Assembly: GCA_022600695.1 (NCBI GenBank)
Contig: JAHZJY010000184.1
Span: 1-9,694 of the forward strand
Direction of reading: 5' to 3'
Length of the DNA stretch: 9,694 bases
Origin: Actinomycetes bacterium
GTDB taxonomy: Bacteria; Actinomycetota; Actinomycetes; Mycobacteriales; Mycobacteriaceae
The position numbers and the translations under genes were made by a program. The notes beneath the pieces are model-generated. The model ran no database searches, was not told the DNA's origin, and saw only the letters and a list, made by a program, of their open reading frames with translations. How positions within the stretch are numbered: the first letter of the stretch is position 1; each line of letters opens with the position of its first letter. Below, piece after piece: positions 1-6,435 of the stretch.

Positions 1-258
1 CTACACCAGATGACATTACAACCGGAGCGGACTACCGCCTTTCTGTGCGGGCCCGAGCCGATGATGCACTCCAGCGCGGCGGTGATGAACGCCAAAGGCC
101 TTGCGCCGCAAAATATTCGGGTTTCCCTGGAGCGCAACATGCAGTGTGGTATCGGGTGGTGCGGGCACTGCCAACTCGGCCCGTTGCTGCTCTGTCGCGA
201 CGGCCCGGTGGTCGGCTATGACGTGGCCAGGCCCCTGCTGGAAGTCGAGGAACTGTAA
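1..258 (+). CDS. hyhG: Group 3b [NiFe]-hydrogenase diaphorase subunit gamma, C-terminal part
   Basis: Partial gene; the reading frame is open from base 1 and 85 residues are visible. The family is a ferredoxin-NADP reductase-like flavoprotein that passes electrons between NAD(P)H and the hydrogenase iron-sulfur chain in the cytosol. Visible residues 14-22 carry FLCGPEPMM, the typical end of the NAD-binding domain. C49, C54, C57 and C65 form the C-x4-C-x2-C-x7-C pattern that binds a [2Fe-2S] cluster in PyrK/HydG-type subunits. The TAA stop (256-258) directly abuts the ATG of the small-subunit gene, so the genes form an operon. An ATG at base 10 is internal, since the NAD-binding domain must begin well upstream. 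The alternative, a PyrK-type dihydroorotate dehydrogenase subunit, is unlikely beside hydrogenase subunits. Confidence 0.9.
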   Translation, partial: LHQMTLQPERTTAFLCGPEPMMHSSAAVMNAKGLAPQNIRVSLERNMQCGIGWCGHCQLGPLLLCRDGPVVGYDVARPLLEVEEL

Positions 259-1023
259 ATGCCCACCTTGGCGGTATGGAAGTTCGCCTCGTGCGACGGT
301 TGCCAGCTGACCCTGCTCGACTGCGAGGACGAACTGCTGACCCTGGCCGAGCAGGTGCAGATCGCAGCTTTCGCCGAGGCGTCGAGTGCGGTGATGGGTG
401 GGCCGTATGACGTATCGCTGGTGGAGGGCTCGATCACCACCCCGGCCGATGAGCGGCGGATCCGTGAAATCCGCGAGCAGTCCGGGGTTCTGGTGACGAT
501 CGGGGCGTGTGCCACCGCCGGCGGTATTCAGGCGTTGCGGAACTTCGCCGACGTCGCCGAGTTCGCCTCCGTCGTCTACGCCCGCCCCGACTACATCGAG
601 ACCCTGGCCACGTCCACCCCGGCCTCGGCGCATGTGTCGGTCGACTACGAACTGCGCGGCTGCCCCATCGACCGCGGGCAATTGCTCGATACGCTGGCGG
701 CCCTGCTGGTCGGCCGTAAACCGCGACTGCCCTCGGCGACGGTATGCACCGAATGTAAGCGGGCCGGGGTCAGTTGCGTGACCGTCGCCGAAGGGATCGC
801 CTGTCTGGGCCCGGTCACCCACGCCGGCTGCGGGGCGCTGTGTCCCCGACACCATCGCGGCTGTTACGGCTGCTTCGGGCCGACGGCTACGCCGAACCTG
901 GGTGCGACGATTCCGGTGTTGCGCCGTGACGGGATGTCCGCCGGCGATGTCGACCGGGTTCTCAGCACGTTCAACGTGACGCAATTCCAGGCCGCTCGAG
1001 ATACCGCCGGGGACGCCGAATGA
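259..1023 (+). CDS. hyhS: Group 3b [NiFe]-hydrogenase small (delta) subunit
   Basis: 254-residue iron-sulfur subunit that wires the NiFe site of the large subunit to the diaphorase. C12, C15 (SCDGC), C84 (GACATAGG) and C135 (RGCP) fit the proximal [4Fe-4S] cluster. Eight more cysteines (C163, C166, C173, C182, C191, C195, C202, C205) are enough for two further [4Fe-4S] clusters. There is no twin-arginine signal peptide and no C-terminal membrane helix, so this is a cytosolic group 3 enzyme, not an uptake enzyme of group 1. The ATG follows the hyhG stop directly and has GAGGA at 247-251, 7 bases upstream. The 3' end overlaps hyhL by ATGA. In M. smegmatis the related hyhBGSL operon is known as a hypoxia-induced, DosR-controlled H2-producing enzyme. 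That regulation cannot be tested here because the operon promoter is outside the window. Confidence 0.93.
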   Translation: MPTLAVWKFASCDGCQLTLLDCEDELLTLAEQVQIAAFAEASSAVMGGPYDVSLVEGSITTPADERRIREIREQSGVLVTIGACATAGGIQALRNFADVAEFASVVYARPDYIETLATSTPASAHVSVDYELRGCPIDRGQLLDTLAALLVGRKPRLPSATVCTECKRAGVSCVTVAEGIACLGPVTHAGCGALCPRHHRGCYGCFGPTATPNLGATIPVLRRDGMSAGDVDRVLSTFNVTQFQAARDTAGDAE

Positions 1024-2309
1024 GCGAGTCCCGGCGCACCCTGCGGGTCGGCGCGCTGACCCGGGTCGAGGGGGAGGGCGCCCTGCACGTCGAGTTGCGC
1101 GACGGGATGCCCGAACGGGTCGAACTCAACATCTACGAGCCGCCGCGGTTCTTCGAGGCCTTCCTGCGCGGACGGTCCTATACCGAGCCGCCGGATCTGA
1201 CCGCCCGCATCTGCGGTATCTGCCCGGTGGCGTATCAGGTCAGCGCCTGTAACGCGATCGAGGATGCCTGCGGGGCCACGCTGGATCCGGAACTGATCGC
1301 GCTGCGGAGGCTGTTGTACTGCGGCGAGTGGATCCACAGCCACGCCCTGCACATCTATCTGCTGCACGCGCCGGACTTCCTCGGCGCGCCGGACATCTTC
1401 ACGGTGGCGCGGGAGCACCGCGAGGCGGTGGAACGCGGGCTGGCGCTGAAGAAGGCCGGCAACCGGCTGATGGAAGTCGTCGGCGGCCGCTCGATCCATC
1501 CGATCAACGTGCGCCTCGGTGGTTTCTACTCGGTTCCGTCCCGCGCCGATCTCGCCTCGGTGGCCGAGCAACTGCGGCACGCCCTGGACGACGCCCTTTC
1601 GACCGTGACCTGGGTGGCCGGTTTCGAGTTTCCAGAGCTGCGGATCGAGCATGAGCTGCTGGCGCTGACCGGTTCGGCCTACGCCATCGAGGACGGGGTG
1701 ATCGCCCGCAGTGCCGGGCCGGCGTTCGGGGTGTCCGAGTTCAGCGAGCACGTCCGCGAAACCCAGGTCGAGCACTCAACCGCCCTGCATGCCACTCTTG
1801 ACGGCGGCTGTCACCTGACCGGCCCGCTGGCTCGCTACTCGCTGAACCACCGGCAACTCTCCCCGTTGGCCCGGGAGGCCGCAACTGCAGCCGGTTTGGG
1901 AGTCGAATGCCGAAACCCTTTCCGCAGCATTGTGGTTCGGGCGGTCGAGGTGGTTTACGCGGTCGAAGAAGCATTGCGGATCATCGATAACTATGTCGCG
2001 CCGCCGCGGCCGTTCGTCGAGGTCGAGGCCCGGCCCGGAGTGGGCCACGGGGTCAGCGAGGCCCCGCGCGGACTGCTCTATCACCGCTACGAGATTGACG
2101 AGGCCGGTCTTGTCGCGGCCGCGGAGATCATTCCGCCGACCTCGCAGAACCAGGCGGCCATCGAAGATGATCTGGCCAGGGTGGTGATCTCCGATGCCGG
2201 ACTCGACGACGCGGCGCTGACTGCGATGTGCGAGCGGACCATTCGCAACTACGACCCGTGCATCTCGTGCGCCACCCACTTCCTGACGGTCACCGTGGAT
2301 CGGCGGTGA
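1020..2309 (+). CDS. hyhL: Group 3b [NiFe]-hydrogenase large (alpha) subunit
   Basis: 429-residue catalytic subunit carrying the NiFe(CN)2CO centre. The N-terminal motif is LTRVEGEG (13-20), with E17 at the conserved glutamate. The first nickel-binding pair is C65 and C68 in [11 protein letters not shown], where Tyr stands in the place often held by His. The second pair is C414 and C417 in DPCISCATH. After H420 a nine-residue tail FLTVTVDRR remains, so this looks like the unprocessed precursor form, to be cut after His once nickel is inserted. The start overlaps the hyhS stop in ATGA, which suggests translational coupling; GGGGA lies about 7 bases upstream. All four NiFe cysteine ligands are present, so the enzyme is probably active. 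General maturation genes (hypA-F) are not in the window. Confidence 0.94.
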   Translation: MSESRRTLRVGALTRVEGEGALHVELRDGMPERVELNIYEPPRFFEAFLRGRSYTEPPDLTARICGICPVAYQVSACNAIEDACGATLDPELIALRRLLYCGEWIHSHALHIYLLHAPDFLGAPDIFTVAREHREAVERGLALKKAGNRLMEVVGGRSIHPINVRLGGFYSVPSRADLASVAEQLRHALDDALSTVTWVAGFEFPELRIEHELLALTGSAYAIEDGVIARSAGPAFGVSEFSEHVRETQVEHSTALHATLDGGCHLTGPLARYSLNHRQLSPLAREAATAAGLGVECRNPFRSIVVRAVEVVYAVEEALRIIDNYVAPPRPFVEVEARPGVGHGVSEAPRGLLYHRYEIDEAGLVAAAEIIPPTSQNQAAIEDDLARVVISDAGLDDAALTAMCERTIRNYDPCISCATHFLTVTVDRR

Positions 2310-2779
2310 GTCCGCGGTCGGGTGGCTGCGTCGTGATCGGGATCGGCAACGAGTTCCGCCGTGATGACGGCATCGGACCGGCGGTGGCGGCGACCCTGGC
2401 GGCCCGTGGTGCGCCGGCGGTGGCTTGCGCCGCGGAGCCTACGGCGATCCTGGACGCCTGGGAGGGCGCCGCGCTGGCAATTCTGGTGGACGCCGTCGAC
2501 GGTACGGTGCCGGGCCGGATCCGGCAGTGCACGATCGCCGATTTGACCGATTGCGCGTCGGTGAGTTCCCACGATCTCGGCGTCGGGCAGACCTACGAGT
2601 TGGGACGCGCGTTGGGCCGTACACCGGAAGCGCTGGTCGTTGTCATCGTGGACGTCGCCGACACCGGGCACGGCGTGGGGCTCAGCCCGCCGGTGGCCGC
2701 GGCGCTACCGGCGGCCGTTCGGCTGGTCGAGTCCGTCCTGAGTCAGCAGGCCGGCGAACCGGCGGACCAGCAGTCGTAG
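2306..2779 (+). CDS. Hydrogenase maturation protease (HybD/HycI type)
   Basis: 157-residue endopeptidase of the M52 family, which removes the C-terminal tail of the hydrogenase large subunit after nickel insertion. The signature GIGNEFRRDDGIG spans residues 12-24. E16 and D62 fall at the same residue numbers as the nickel-sensing ligands of E. coli HybD, and H89 (SSHD) fits the third. I chose the GTG at 2306 because it overlaps the hyhL TGA in GTGA and gives the usual family length; the frame stays open upstream to an ATG at 2228, but that would add 26 residues read from inside hyhL. As the last gene of the operon, next to a large subunit with an intact tail, it is probably dedicated to HyhL. 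Its last 75 bases overlap the amidotransferase gene on the other strand. Confidence 0.9.
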   Translation: MSPRSGGCVVIGIGNEFRRDDGIGPAVAATLAARGAPAVACAAEPTAILDAWEGAALAILVDAVDGTVPGRIRQCTIADLTDCASVSSHDLGVGQTYELGRALGRTPEALVVVIVDVADTGHGVGLSPPVAAALPAAVRLVESVLSQQAGEPADQQS

Positions 2780-3436
2780 CCGCCGGGCGGCGTCGTCGGC
2801 GTTGACGGCGGTGTCGGCGCGCACCCCATCGGGGTGTAGGCCCAGTCGGGTCATCTCGTCGACGTCCGCGGCGATCCACCGTTCCACCAGTTCGGGGTCC
2901 ACCTCGGGATGGAACTGCACTCCCAGCGCCCGGCCCTGGACGAAAGCTTGGGTGGCGCGGGCATTGCGGGCGATCTCGACGGCACTCGGCGGCAGGGTGA
3001 AGCGGTCGAAATGCCATTGGAACCACCGTCCGCCCGGAACCAGATCAGCTCTGCTGCTGTGCACGTCATGCCAGCCGATCTCCGGGTGCGGTGAACGGGC
3101 GACGGTGCCGCCCAGCGCGTGGGCCAGCAGTTGTGCGCCGAAACACACCCCGAGCACCGCCACCCCCGCGGACAGCGCATGGCGCACCATCGCGATCTCA
3201 CCGGCCACCCAGCGCGGTGCGATCCGGTCGTCGTAGACCGCCCAGCGCGCCCCCATCGGCACGATCACGTCATAGTCGAGCGGATCCGGGAACTCGGTGT
3301 CGAGCGCCGGATCGTCGGCCCGGCCGGCCGGCACCACGTCGAAAGTGCTGATATCGAAACCGGACTCGGCGAACGCCTCACCGAGCAGGGCCGCCGGCGC
3401 CGACGGGTCGTTGTGGAGGAACAGCACCGCAGGCAC
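2705..3436 (-). CDS. Class I glutamine amidotransferase-like protein
   Basis: 243 residues with one GATase class I domain resembling the GMP synthase glutaminase. The nucleophile elbow is GVCFGAQLLA, with C98. H176 and E178 in QFHPEV complete the Cys-His-Glu triad, and GWHDV (121-125) is typical of the stand-alone family. There is no synthetase or other acceptor domain, so the ammonia acceptor or true substrate is unknown. Related stand-alone enzymes include gamma-glutamyl hydrolases of small amines, but that is only a possibility. The start is the GTG at 3434-3436. No Shine-Dalgarno is visible, and a TACCGT hexamer lies 6 bases upstream, consistent with a leaderless message. The gene converges with and overlaps the hydrogenase protease gene and is divergent from the DUF2784 gene. 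Confidence 0.85.
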   Translation of the reverse strand: MPAVLFLHNDPSAPAALLGEAFAESGFDISTFDVVPAGRADDPALDTEFPDPLDYDVIVPMGARWAVYDDRIAPRWVAGEIAMVRHALSAGVAVLGVCFGAQLLAHALGGTVARSPHPEIGWHDVHSSRADLVPGGRWFQWHFDRFTLPPSAVEIARNARATQAFVQGRALGVQFHPEVDPELVERWIAADVDEMTRLGLHPDGVRADTAVNADDAARRLRLLVRRFAGLLTQDGLDQPNGRR

Positions 3437-3442
3437 CCGCTC

Positions 3443-3448
3443 ACGGTA
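3443..3448 (-). promoter_or_regulatory. Putative -10 element for a leaderless amidotransferase transcript
   Basis: Read on the - strand this is TACCGT, matching the mycobacterial TANNNT -10 pattern. Six bases separate it from the GTG start codon, so transcription would begin at or next to the start codon. No good -35 is visible, which is common for mycobacterial promoters. This is inferred from position and pattern alone. Confidence 0.4.
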
Positions 3449-3470
3449 CGTCCCGGATCCGGCTCGTCGG

Positions 3471-3476
3471 TAGGCT
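3471..3476 (+). promoter_or_regulatory. Putative -10 element for a leaderless DUF2784 transcript
   Basis: TAGGCT matches TANNNT and ends 7 bases before the ATG at 3484, so the predicted transcript starts at the start codon. No Shine-Dalgarno is visible before this ATG. A -35 is not recognisable in the short spacer. This is an inference from pattern and position. Confidence 0.4.
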
Positions 3477-3483
3477 CGGGTCC

Positions 3484-3882
3484 ATGCGGCCGGTTTTCAT
3501 CGCGCTGGTGTTACTGGTCGCCGCGGCTCACTTCGCCTTCCTGATCTATCTGCCCAGCGGCGGCTTTCTCGCGTTGCGGTGGCGTCGCAGCATCTGGTTA
3601 CACCTGCCGGTGGTGCTGTGGGGGATGGGCAGCGTGGCGATCGGACTGTGGTGCCCGCTGACCGCAGTCGAGCGGTGGGCCCGGCCTCGGGCGGGGATGG
3701 CGCCGCTGAGTTCCGCGGGCTTCATCGACCACTACATCACCGGGGCGGTGTACCCCGCGGGTGCAGCGGGGTACGTCCAGGCTGCGGTTTTCCTGGTCGT
3801 GCTGGTGTCCTGGCTGGGTTTCGCGCTGACCGCGCGGCGCGGATCCCGACACCGCCGGGACGCTGCGACGAACATGGTTTGA
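3484..3882 (+). CDS. DUF2784 family small membrane protein
   Basis: 132 residues. The pattern fits DUF2784: an N-terminal helix ending in AAAHFAFLIY (13-22), GGFLALRW (26-33), IWLHLPVVLWG (37-47), CPLT (57-60), GFIDHYI (79-85) and YPAG, followed by a C-terminal helix around residues 100-118. I expect three or four membrane segments and a basic C-terminal tail. No biochemical role is established for the family, and I do not assign one. H16, H40, C57 and H83 are the polar residues that stand out in the conserved blocks. The gene is divergent from the amidotransferase, and terC starts 33 bases after its stop. A 9-bp perfect hairpin lies inside the gene at 3750-3774. Confidence 0.82.
   Translation: MRPVFIALVLLVAAAHFAFLIYLPSGGFLALRWRRSIWLHLPVVLWGMGSVAIGLWCPLTAVERWARPRAGMAPLSSAGFIDHYITGAVYPAGAAGYVQAAVFLVVLVSWLGFALTARRGSRHRRDAATNMV
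3750..3774 (+). repeat. Perfect 9-bp inverted repeat (hairpin) inside the DUF2784 gene
   Basis: The arms GTACCCCGC (3750-3758) and GCGGGGTAC (3766-3774) are exact reverse complements around a 7-base loop. In RNA one further T-G pair could form outside the stem. The hairpin lies within coding sequence, about 110 bases before the DUF2784 stop and 140 bases before terC. No U-tract follows, so it is not a classical terminator. It could be a chance product of GC-rich codons (VYPAGAAGYV). Confidence 0.6.
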
Positions 3883-3910
3883 CGTACGAACCTGATTTCC
3901 CGAATACTTC
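3879..3910 (+). promoter_or_regulatory. Possible terC promoter
   Basis: TTGACG (3879-3884) is a good -35 and overlaps the TGA stop of the DUF2784 gene. The best -10 candidates are ATACTT (3904-3909) or TACTTC (3905-3910), giving a rather long spacer of 19-20 bases. The ATG at 3916 follows 5-6 bases later with no Shine-Dalgarno, so a leaderless terC message is plausible. The -10 is imperfect, so confidence is low. The alternative is read-through from the DUF2784 gene. Confidence 0.3.
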
Positions 3911-3915
3911 GCGCC

Positions 3916-4908
3916 ATGGGCGTGTCCACCCAGGTCTGGGTTATCACCTGCGTCGGGATCCTGGGTCTGTTCGTCTTCGACTTCTTCGCCCATGTGCGGG
4001 TTCCGCACGACCCGACCTTCCGCGAGTCGGCTATCTGGTCCACGGTGTACATCACCCTGGCGGTGATCTTCGGGTTCTTCGTCTGGTGGCAGTGGGGCGG
4101 GCAGTACGGCGGCGAGTACTTCGCCGGTTACGTCACCGAGAAAGCCCTGTCGGTCGACAACCTGTTCGTGTTCACCGTCATCATGACCTCGTTCGCGGTA
4201 CCACGGGCCTATCAACAGAAGTTGCTCCTGATCGGCATCGTGATGGCACTGGTCATGCGGGCCGGTTTCATCGCCATCGGCGCCGCCGCGATCAACGCCT
4301 ACAGCTGGGTGTTCTACATCTTCGGCATCTTTCTCATCGCCACGGCGCTGAAACTGGCCCGGGAGAGCGGGCACGAGCGCGAGGTCGAGGTGCAACGGGA
4401 GAATCGGATGGTCGCCCTGGTACGCCGTTTCGTCCCGACCACCGATGACTACGACGGCGACAAGTTCCTCACCCGGGTCAACGGCAAGCGGGCTGTCACC
4501 CCGATGCTGCTGGCGCTGATCGCGATCGGGTTCACCGATCTGCTCTTCGCACTGGATTCGATCCCGGCGATCTACGGGCTCACCGAGGAGGCATACATCG
4601 TCTTCACGGCCAATGCCTTCGCGTTGATGGGCCTGCGCCAGCTGTACTTCCTCATCGGCGGTCTGCTGGACCGGTTGATCTATCTGTCGGTGGGCCTGTC
4701 GATCATCCTCGGCTTCATCGGGATCAAACTGGTGCTGCACGCGCTGCACAAGAACACGCTGGGGTTCATCAACAACGGCGCCTACGTCGAGGTGCCGGAG
4801 ATCTCGACCCAGATGTCCATCGGCGTCATCGCCGTGGTGTTGATCATCACCACCGTCGCCAGCCTGTGGCGCACCCGCGGCCGGGCTCGGCGCGAACCGC
4901 AACCGTGA
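3916..4908 (+). CDS. TerC/Alx family integral membrane protein
   Basis: 330 residues with about seven to nine hydrophobic helices. The family's two acidic membrane motifs are present: TEKALSVDNLFVF (74-86, with E75, D81, N82) and GFTDLLFALDSIPA (205-218, with D208, D214). A charged cytoplasmic loop (about 149-192) separates the two halves. Members such as E. coli Alx and B. subtilis MeeF/MeeY take part in manganese export and in metal loading of secreted enzymes. The name TerC comes from tellurite resistance, but no other ter genes are nearby, so manganese or another divalent metal is the likelier substrate; this is inferred from the family. The ATG at 3916 was chosen because the first helix starts at once. 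No Shine-Dalgarno is visible. The gene converges with the MFS gene. Confidence 0.9.
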   Translation: MGVSTQVWVITCVGILGLFVFDFFAHVRVPHDPTFRESAIWSTVYITLAVIFGFFVWWQWGGQYGGEYFAGYVTEKALSVDNLFVFTVIMTSFAVPRAYQQKLLLIGIVMALVMRAGFIAIGAAAINAYSWVFYIFGIFLIATALKLARESGHEREVEVQRENRMVALVRRFVPTTDDYDGDKFLTRVNGKRAVTPMLLALIAIGFTDLLFALDSIPAIYGLTEEAYIVFTANAFALMGLRQLYFLIGGLLDRLIYLSVGLSIILGFIGIKLVLHALHKNTLGFINNGAYVEVPEISTQMSIGVIAVVLIITTVASLWRTRGRARREPQP

Positions 4909-4981
4909 CCGGGGTCGCCGCGCGCGAAGATCCCCGGGAGGGCAATCGCCGCCCAGCGCCCCGGTCAGCTCACCCCGGTCA
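4906..4981. terminator. Inverted repeat between convergent stop codons, possible bidirectional terminator
   Basis: TGACCGGGGT (4906-4915) and ACCCCGGTCA (4972-4981) are perfect 10-bp reverse complements. The first three bases of the left arm are the terC stop, and the last three of the right arm are the MFS stop read from the other strand. Inside lies a smaller stem, GGGC (4940-4943) with GCCC (4951-4954). A second copy of CCCCGGTCAGC (4959-4969, repeated at 4973-4983) offers a competing right arm. No T-tract is present on either strand, so termination would be of the GC-hairpin kind often proposed for mycobacteria. The role is inferred. Confidence 0.45.
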
Positions 4982-4983
4982 GC
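4959..4983. repeat. 11-bp direct repeat with 14-base period
   Basis: CCCCGGTCAGC occurs at 4959-4969 and again at 4973-4983, separated by TCA. The second copy covers the last codons of the MFS gene and is the right arm of the larger inverted repeat. It looks like a small tandem duplication at the gene end. Confidence 0.7.
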
Positions 4984-6241
4984 GCGATGCCCTGGTCCGG
5001 CGCGCATCGCTGAGACCGATGCCCGCCAGCAACACCAGCGCGACCAGTGGCGCGACGATGGTCATGCTCAGCACCGCGGCGTCCGGCACCGGCTGTCCCC
5101 GCAAATGTGCCAACACTCCGATCAGCGGCTGGAAAATCATCCCGCCGACGCCCATGATCAGCATATTCGTCAGCCCCATCGTGACCCCGGACAGTTCCGC
5201 CGGGGCATGGTCCCGCGCCATCGTGAAGGTCAGCACGTAGCACGCATTGCAGAGCCCCAGAGCGAACATCGCCGCGCTCTGTGCCACCGGACCGTGCAGC
5301 ACGAACAGGATCAGTGTCATCGCCACCGCCGTGCCGAGCGCGCCCAGCGATAACAGCAGCGCGGGCCTGCCGAACCGTGCGCACAGCCACGCCGAGCCGA
5401 TCATGCCGGGTAGGCATCCCCAGAAGTAGAAGGATGCGGTCAGCGAGGCCGTCGACAGGCTCATCCCGTCGGAATCCTGGAAAAATGACACGCCCCAGAG
5501 CATCCCGAAGGCAACCCCGGTCGAGGCCACCAAACCGCCGGCCAGGGCGCGGGACAGAATCGGTATTGAGACCAGTAATCGCACCACCTCAGCGCGTTCG
5601 GGCCAGTTCGGCCGGTCGGAACTATCGGTGCTTTTCCGATTCCTGACGAACAGCACAATCAGGATCAGCAGAACCGCCGAGAACACGCCGCAGCCGATCA
5701 TCGCGGTTCGCCAGCCGGCCCGCTCGACGACGAATCCGAGGGTTTCCTGCCCCAGTGCGGCGCCGGTCATCCCGGCCATCTCGGTCAGCGCCGCCAGTAG
5801 CGGGAAGAGGCGGGCGGGAAACCACTGGGTGGCCAGGGTCAGTGCGCACACCACGGTCGGGGCGGCGCCCAGGCCCATGAGGATACGGGTGGCCTCGGCG
5901 AAATCGGCCGTCTCCGACAACGAGAACAGGAAGGACGCGACGGTGCAGAGCAGCGCTCCGGTGATGAGCACCACCCGCGGGCCGAAGCGCGTCACCAGGA
6001 TCCCGGCCGGGATCTGCAAGAGGATGTACGGGTAGTAGAAACTTGACGACAGGCCGCCGAATCCCGCCTCGTTGAGGGACAGATCGACGACCAGCCCCTC
6101 CCGCATGACGCTGGGGAAGGTCTGCAGCACCATCTGGAAGAAGACGTACAGCGCGGCGGCGCCGAAAACGATGCCACTGCGCCACGGCGACCACAGGGGA
6201 TCGTCCGCCGGTCCGACCGTAGTGGTCGACGAGTTCGCCAT
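4979..6241 (-). CDS. Major facilitator superfamily (MFS) transporter
   Basis: 420 residues, about 12 membrane helices, the usual MFS length. After helix 2 the loop has AGILVTRFGPR (79-89), a form of MFS motif A (G-x3-D/T-R-x-G-x-R). A second motif A-like stretch, ARFGRPALLL, opens the C-terminal half after a charged central loop (RNRKSTDSSDRPNWPERAE). The substrate cannot be told from sequence; the layout is that of organic-anion or sugar-phosphate permease-like members. I chose the ATG at 6239-6241 because GAGG lies 8 bases upstream and MANSSTTT begins a normal cytoplasmic tail. The frame stays open to 6310, but that extra piece is read from the tRNA-Leu gene. The gene lies 39 bases after the encoded CCA end of tRNA-Leu on the same strand, with no terminator seen between. 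It converges with terC. Confidence 0.88.
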   Translation of the reverse strand: MANSSTTTVGPADDPLWSPWRSGIVFGAAALYVFFQMVLQTFPSVMREGLVVDLSLNEAGFGGLSSSFYYPYILLQIPAGILVTRFGPRVVLITGALLCTVASFLFSLSETADFAEATRILMGLGAAPTVVCALTLATQWFPARLFPLLAALTEMAGMTGAALGQETLGFVVERAGWRTAMIGCGVFSAVLLILIVLFVRNRKSTDSSDRPNWPERAEVVRLLVSIPILSRALAGGLVASTGVAFGMLWGVSFFQDSDGMSLSTASLTASFYFWGCLPGMIGSAWLCARFGRPALLLSLGALGTAVAMTLILFVLHGPVAQSAAMFALGLCNACYVLTFTMARDHAPAELSGVTMGLTNMLIMGVGGMIFQPLIGVLAHLRGQPVPDAAVLSMTIVAPLVALVLLAGIGLSDARRTRASR

Positions 6242-6249
6242 CGTCTCAA

Positions 6250-6253
6250 CCTC
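6250..6253 (-). promoter_or_regulatory. Ribosome binding site of the MFS gene
   Basis: Read on the - strand this is GAGG within AACGAGG, 8 bases before the ATG at 6241. It decides the start in favour of this ATG over one 69 bases upstream that lies inside the tRNA gene. Confidence 0.7.
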
Positions 6254-6280
6254 GTTGTCCGGGAATGCGGAACGGGTCAG

Positions 6281-6369
6281 TGGTGTCCGAGGGGGGACTT
6301 GAACCCCCACGCCCGTTAATAGGGCACTAGCACCTCAAGCTAGCGCGTCTGCCATTCCGCCACTCGGAC
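6281..6369 (-). tRNA. tRNA-Leu (anticodon GAG)
   Basis: Class II tRNA read on the - strand. The acceptor stem is GTCCGAG paired with CTCGGAC, then discriminator A (6284) and an encoded CCA (6281-6283). The anticodon stem CTAGC/GCTAG holds the loop TTGAGGT, giving anticodon GAG, which reads CUC and CUU. A long variable arm with GCCC/GGGC is typical of leucine. The T arm is GGGGG-TTCAAGT-CCCCC. The mature body is 86 bases without CCA (6284-6369). All stems pair, so it should be functional. Confidence 0.97.
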
Positions 6370-6397
6370 CCGATGCGCCCACCGCGGCGGGCGGTTA

Positions 6398-6427
6398 AGG
6401 CTATCGGATTTGCCGTCCCCGTCTCAA
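6398..6427 (-). promoter_or_regulatory. Promoter of tRNA-Leu
   Basis: On the - strand, TTGAGA (6427-6422) is followed after 18 bases by TAGCCT (6403-6398), a good sigma-A type pair with a TANNNT -10. The predicted start is near 6391, giving a 5' leader of about 20 bases before the tRNA at 6369. The site fills the 66-base gap between the lipoprotein gene's stop and the tRNA. Confidence 0.65.
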
Positions 6428-6435
6428 ACCCGCGC

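Noticed and set aside
1..258. pyrK next to pyrD as a class 1B dihydroorotate dehydrogenase
   Set aside because: The PyrK-like fragment is beside hydrogenase genes 9 kb from pyrD, and the visible pyrD is of class 2, which does not use PyrK.
16..984. A 322-codon open frame on the - strand across hyhS
   Set aside because: It is antisense to a gene with all its cluster cysteines, the translation is rich in Arg/Gly/His/Gln with no domain, and long antisense frames are normal in GC-rich DNA.
864..1775. A 303-codon open frame on the - strand across hyhL
   Set aside because: Antisense to conserved hydrogenase coding sequence, with no recognisable motif and Arg/Gln/Asp-rich composition.
2228..2305. 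N-terminal extension of the maturation protease
   Set aside because: It lies inside hyhL in another frame, adds residues not seen in the family, and the GTG at 2306 gives GTGA overlap and HybD-like numbering.
3883..3915. yybP-ykoY manganese riboswitch before terC
   Set aside because: The gap is only 33 bases, too short for this RNA, and I see none of its conserved loops in the end of the DUF2784 gene.
3916..4908. Tellurite-resistance operon
   Set aside because: Only a TerC-family gene is present; no terA, terB, terD or terZ-like neighbours are found.
3598..5007. A 469-codon open frame on the - strand across terC and part of DUF2784
   Set aside because: Its length is striking, but its residues are low-complexity Asp/Gln/His/Arg, as expected opposite codons of hydrophobic membrane proteins. 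It crosses the convergent stop region and has no family motif.
6242..6310. N-terminal extension of the MFS protein (MGVQVPPRTP...)
   Set aside because: These codons read the tRNA-Leu 3' half and the spacer after it; the ATG at 6241 has its own ribosome binding site.
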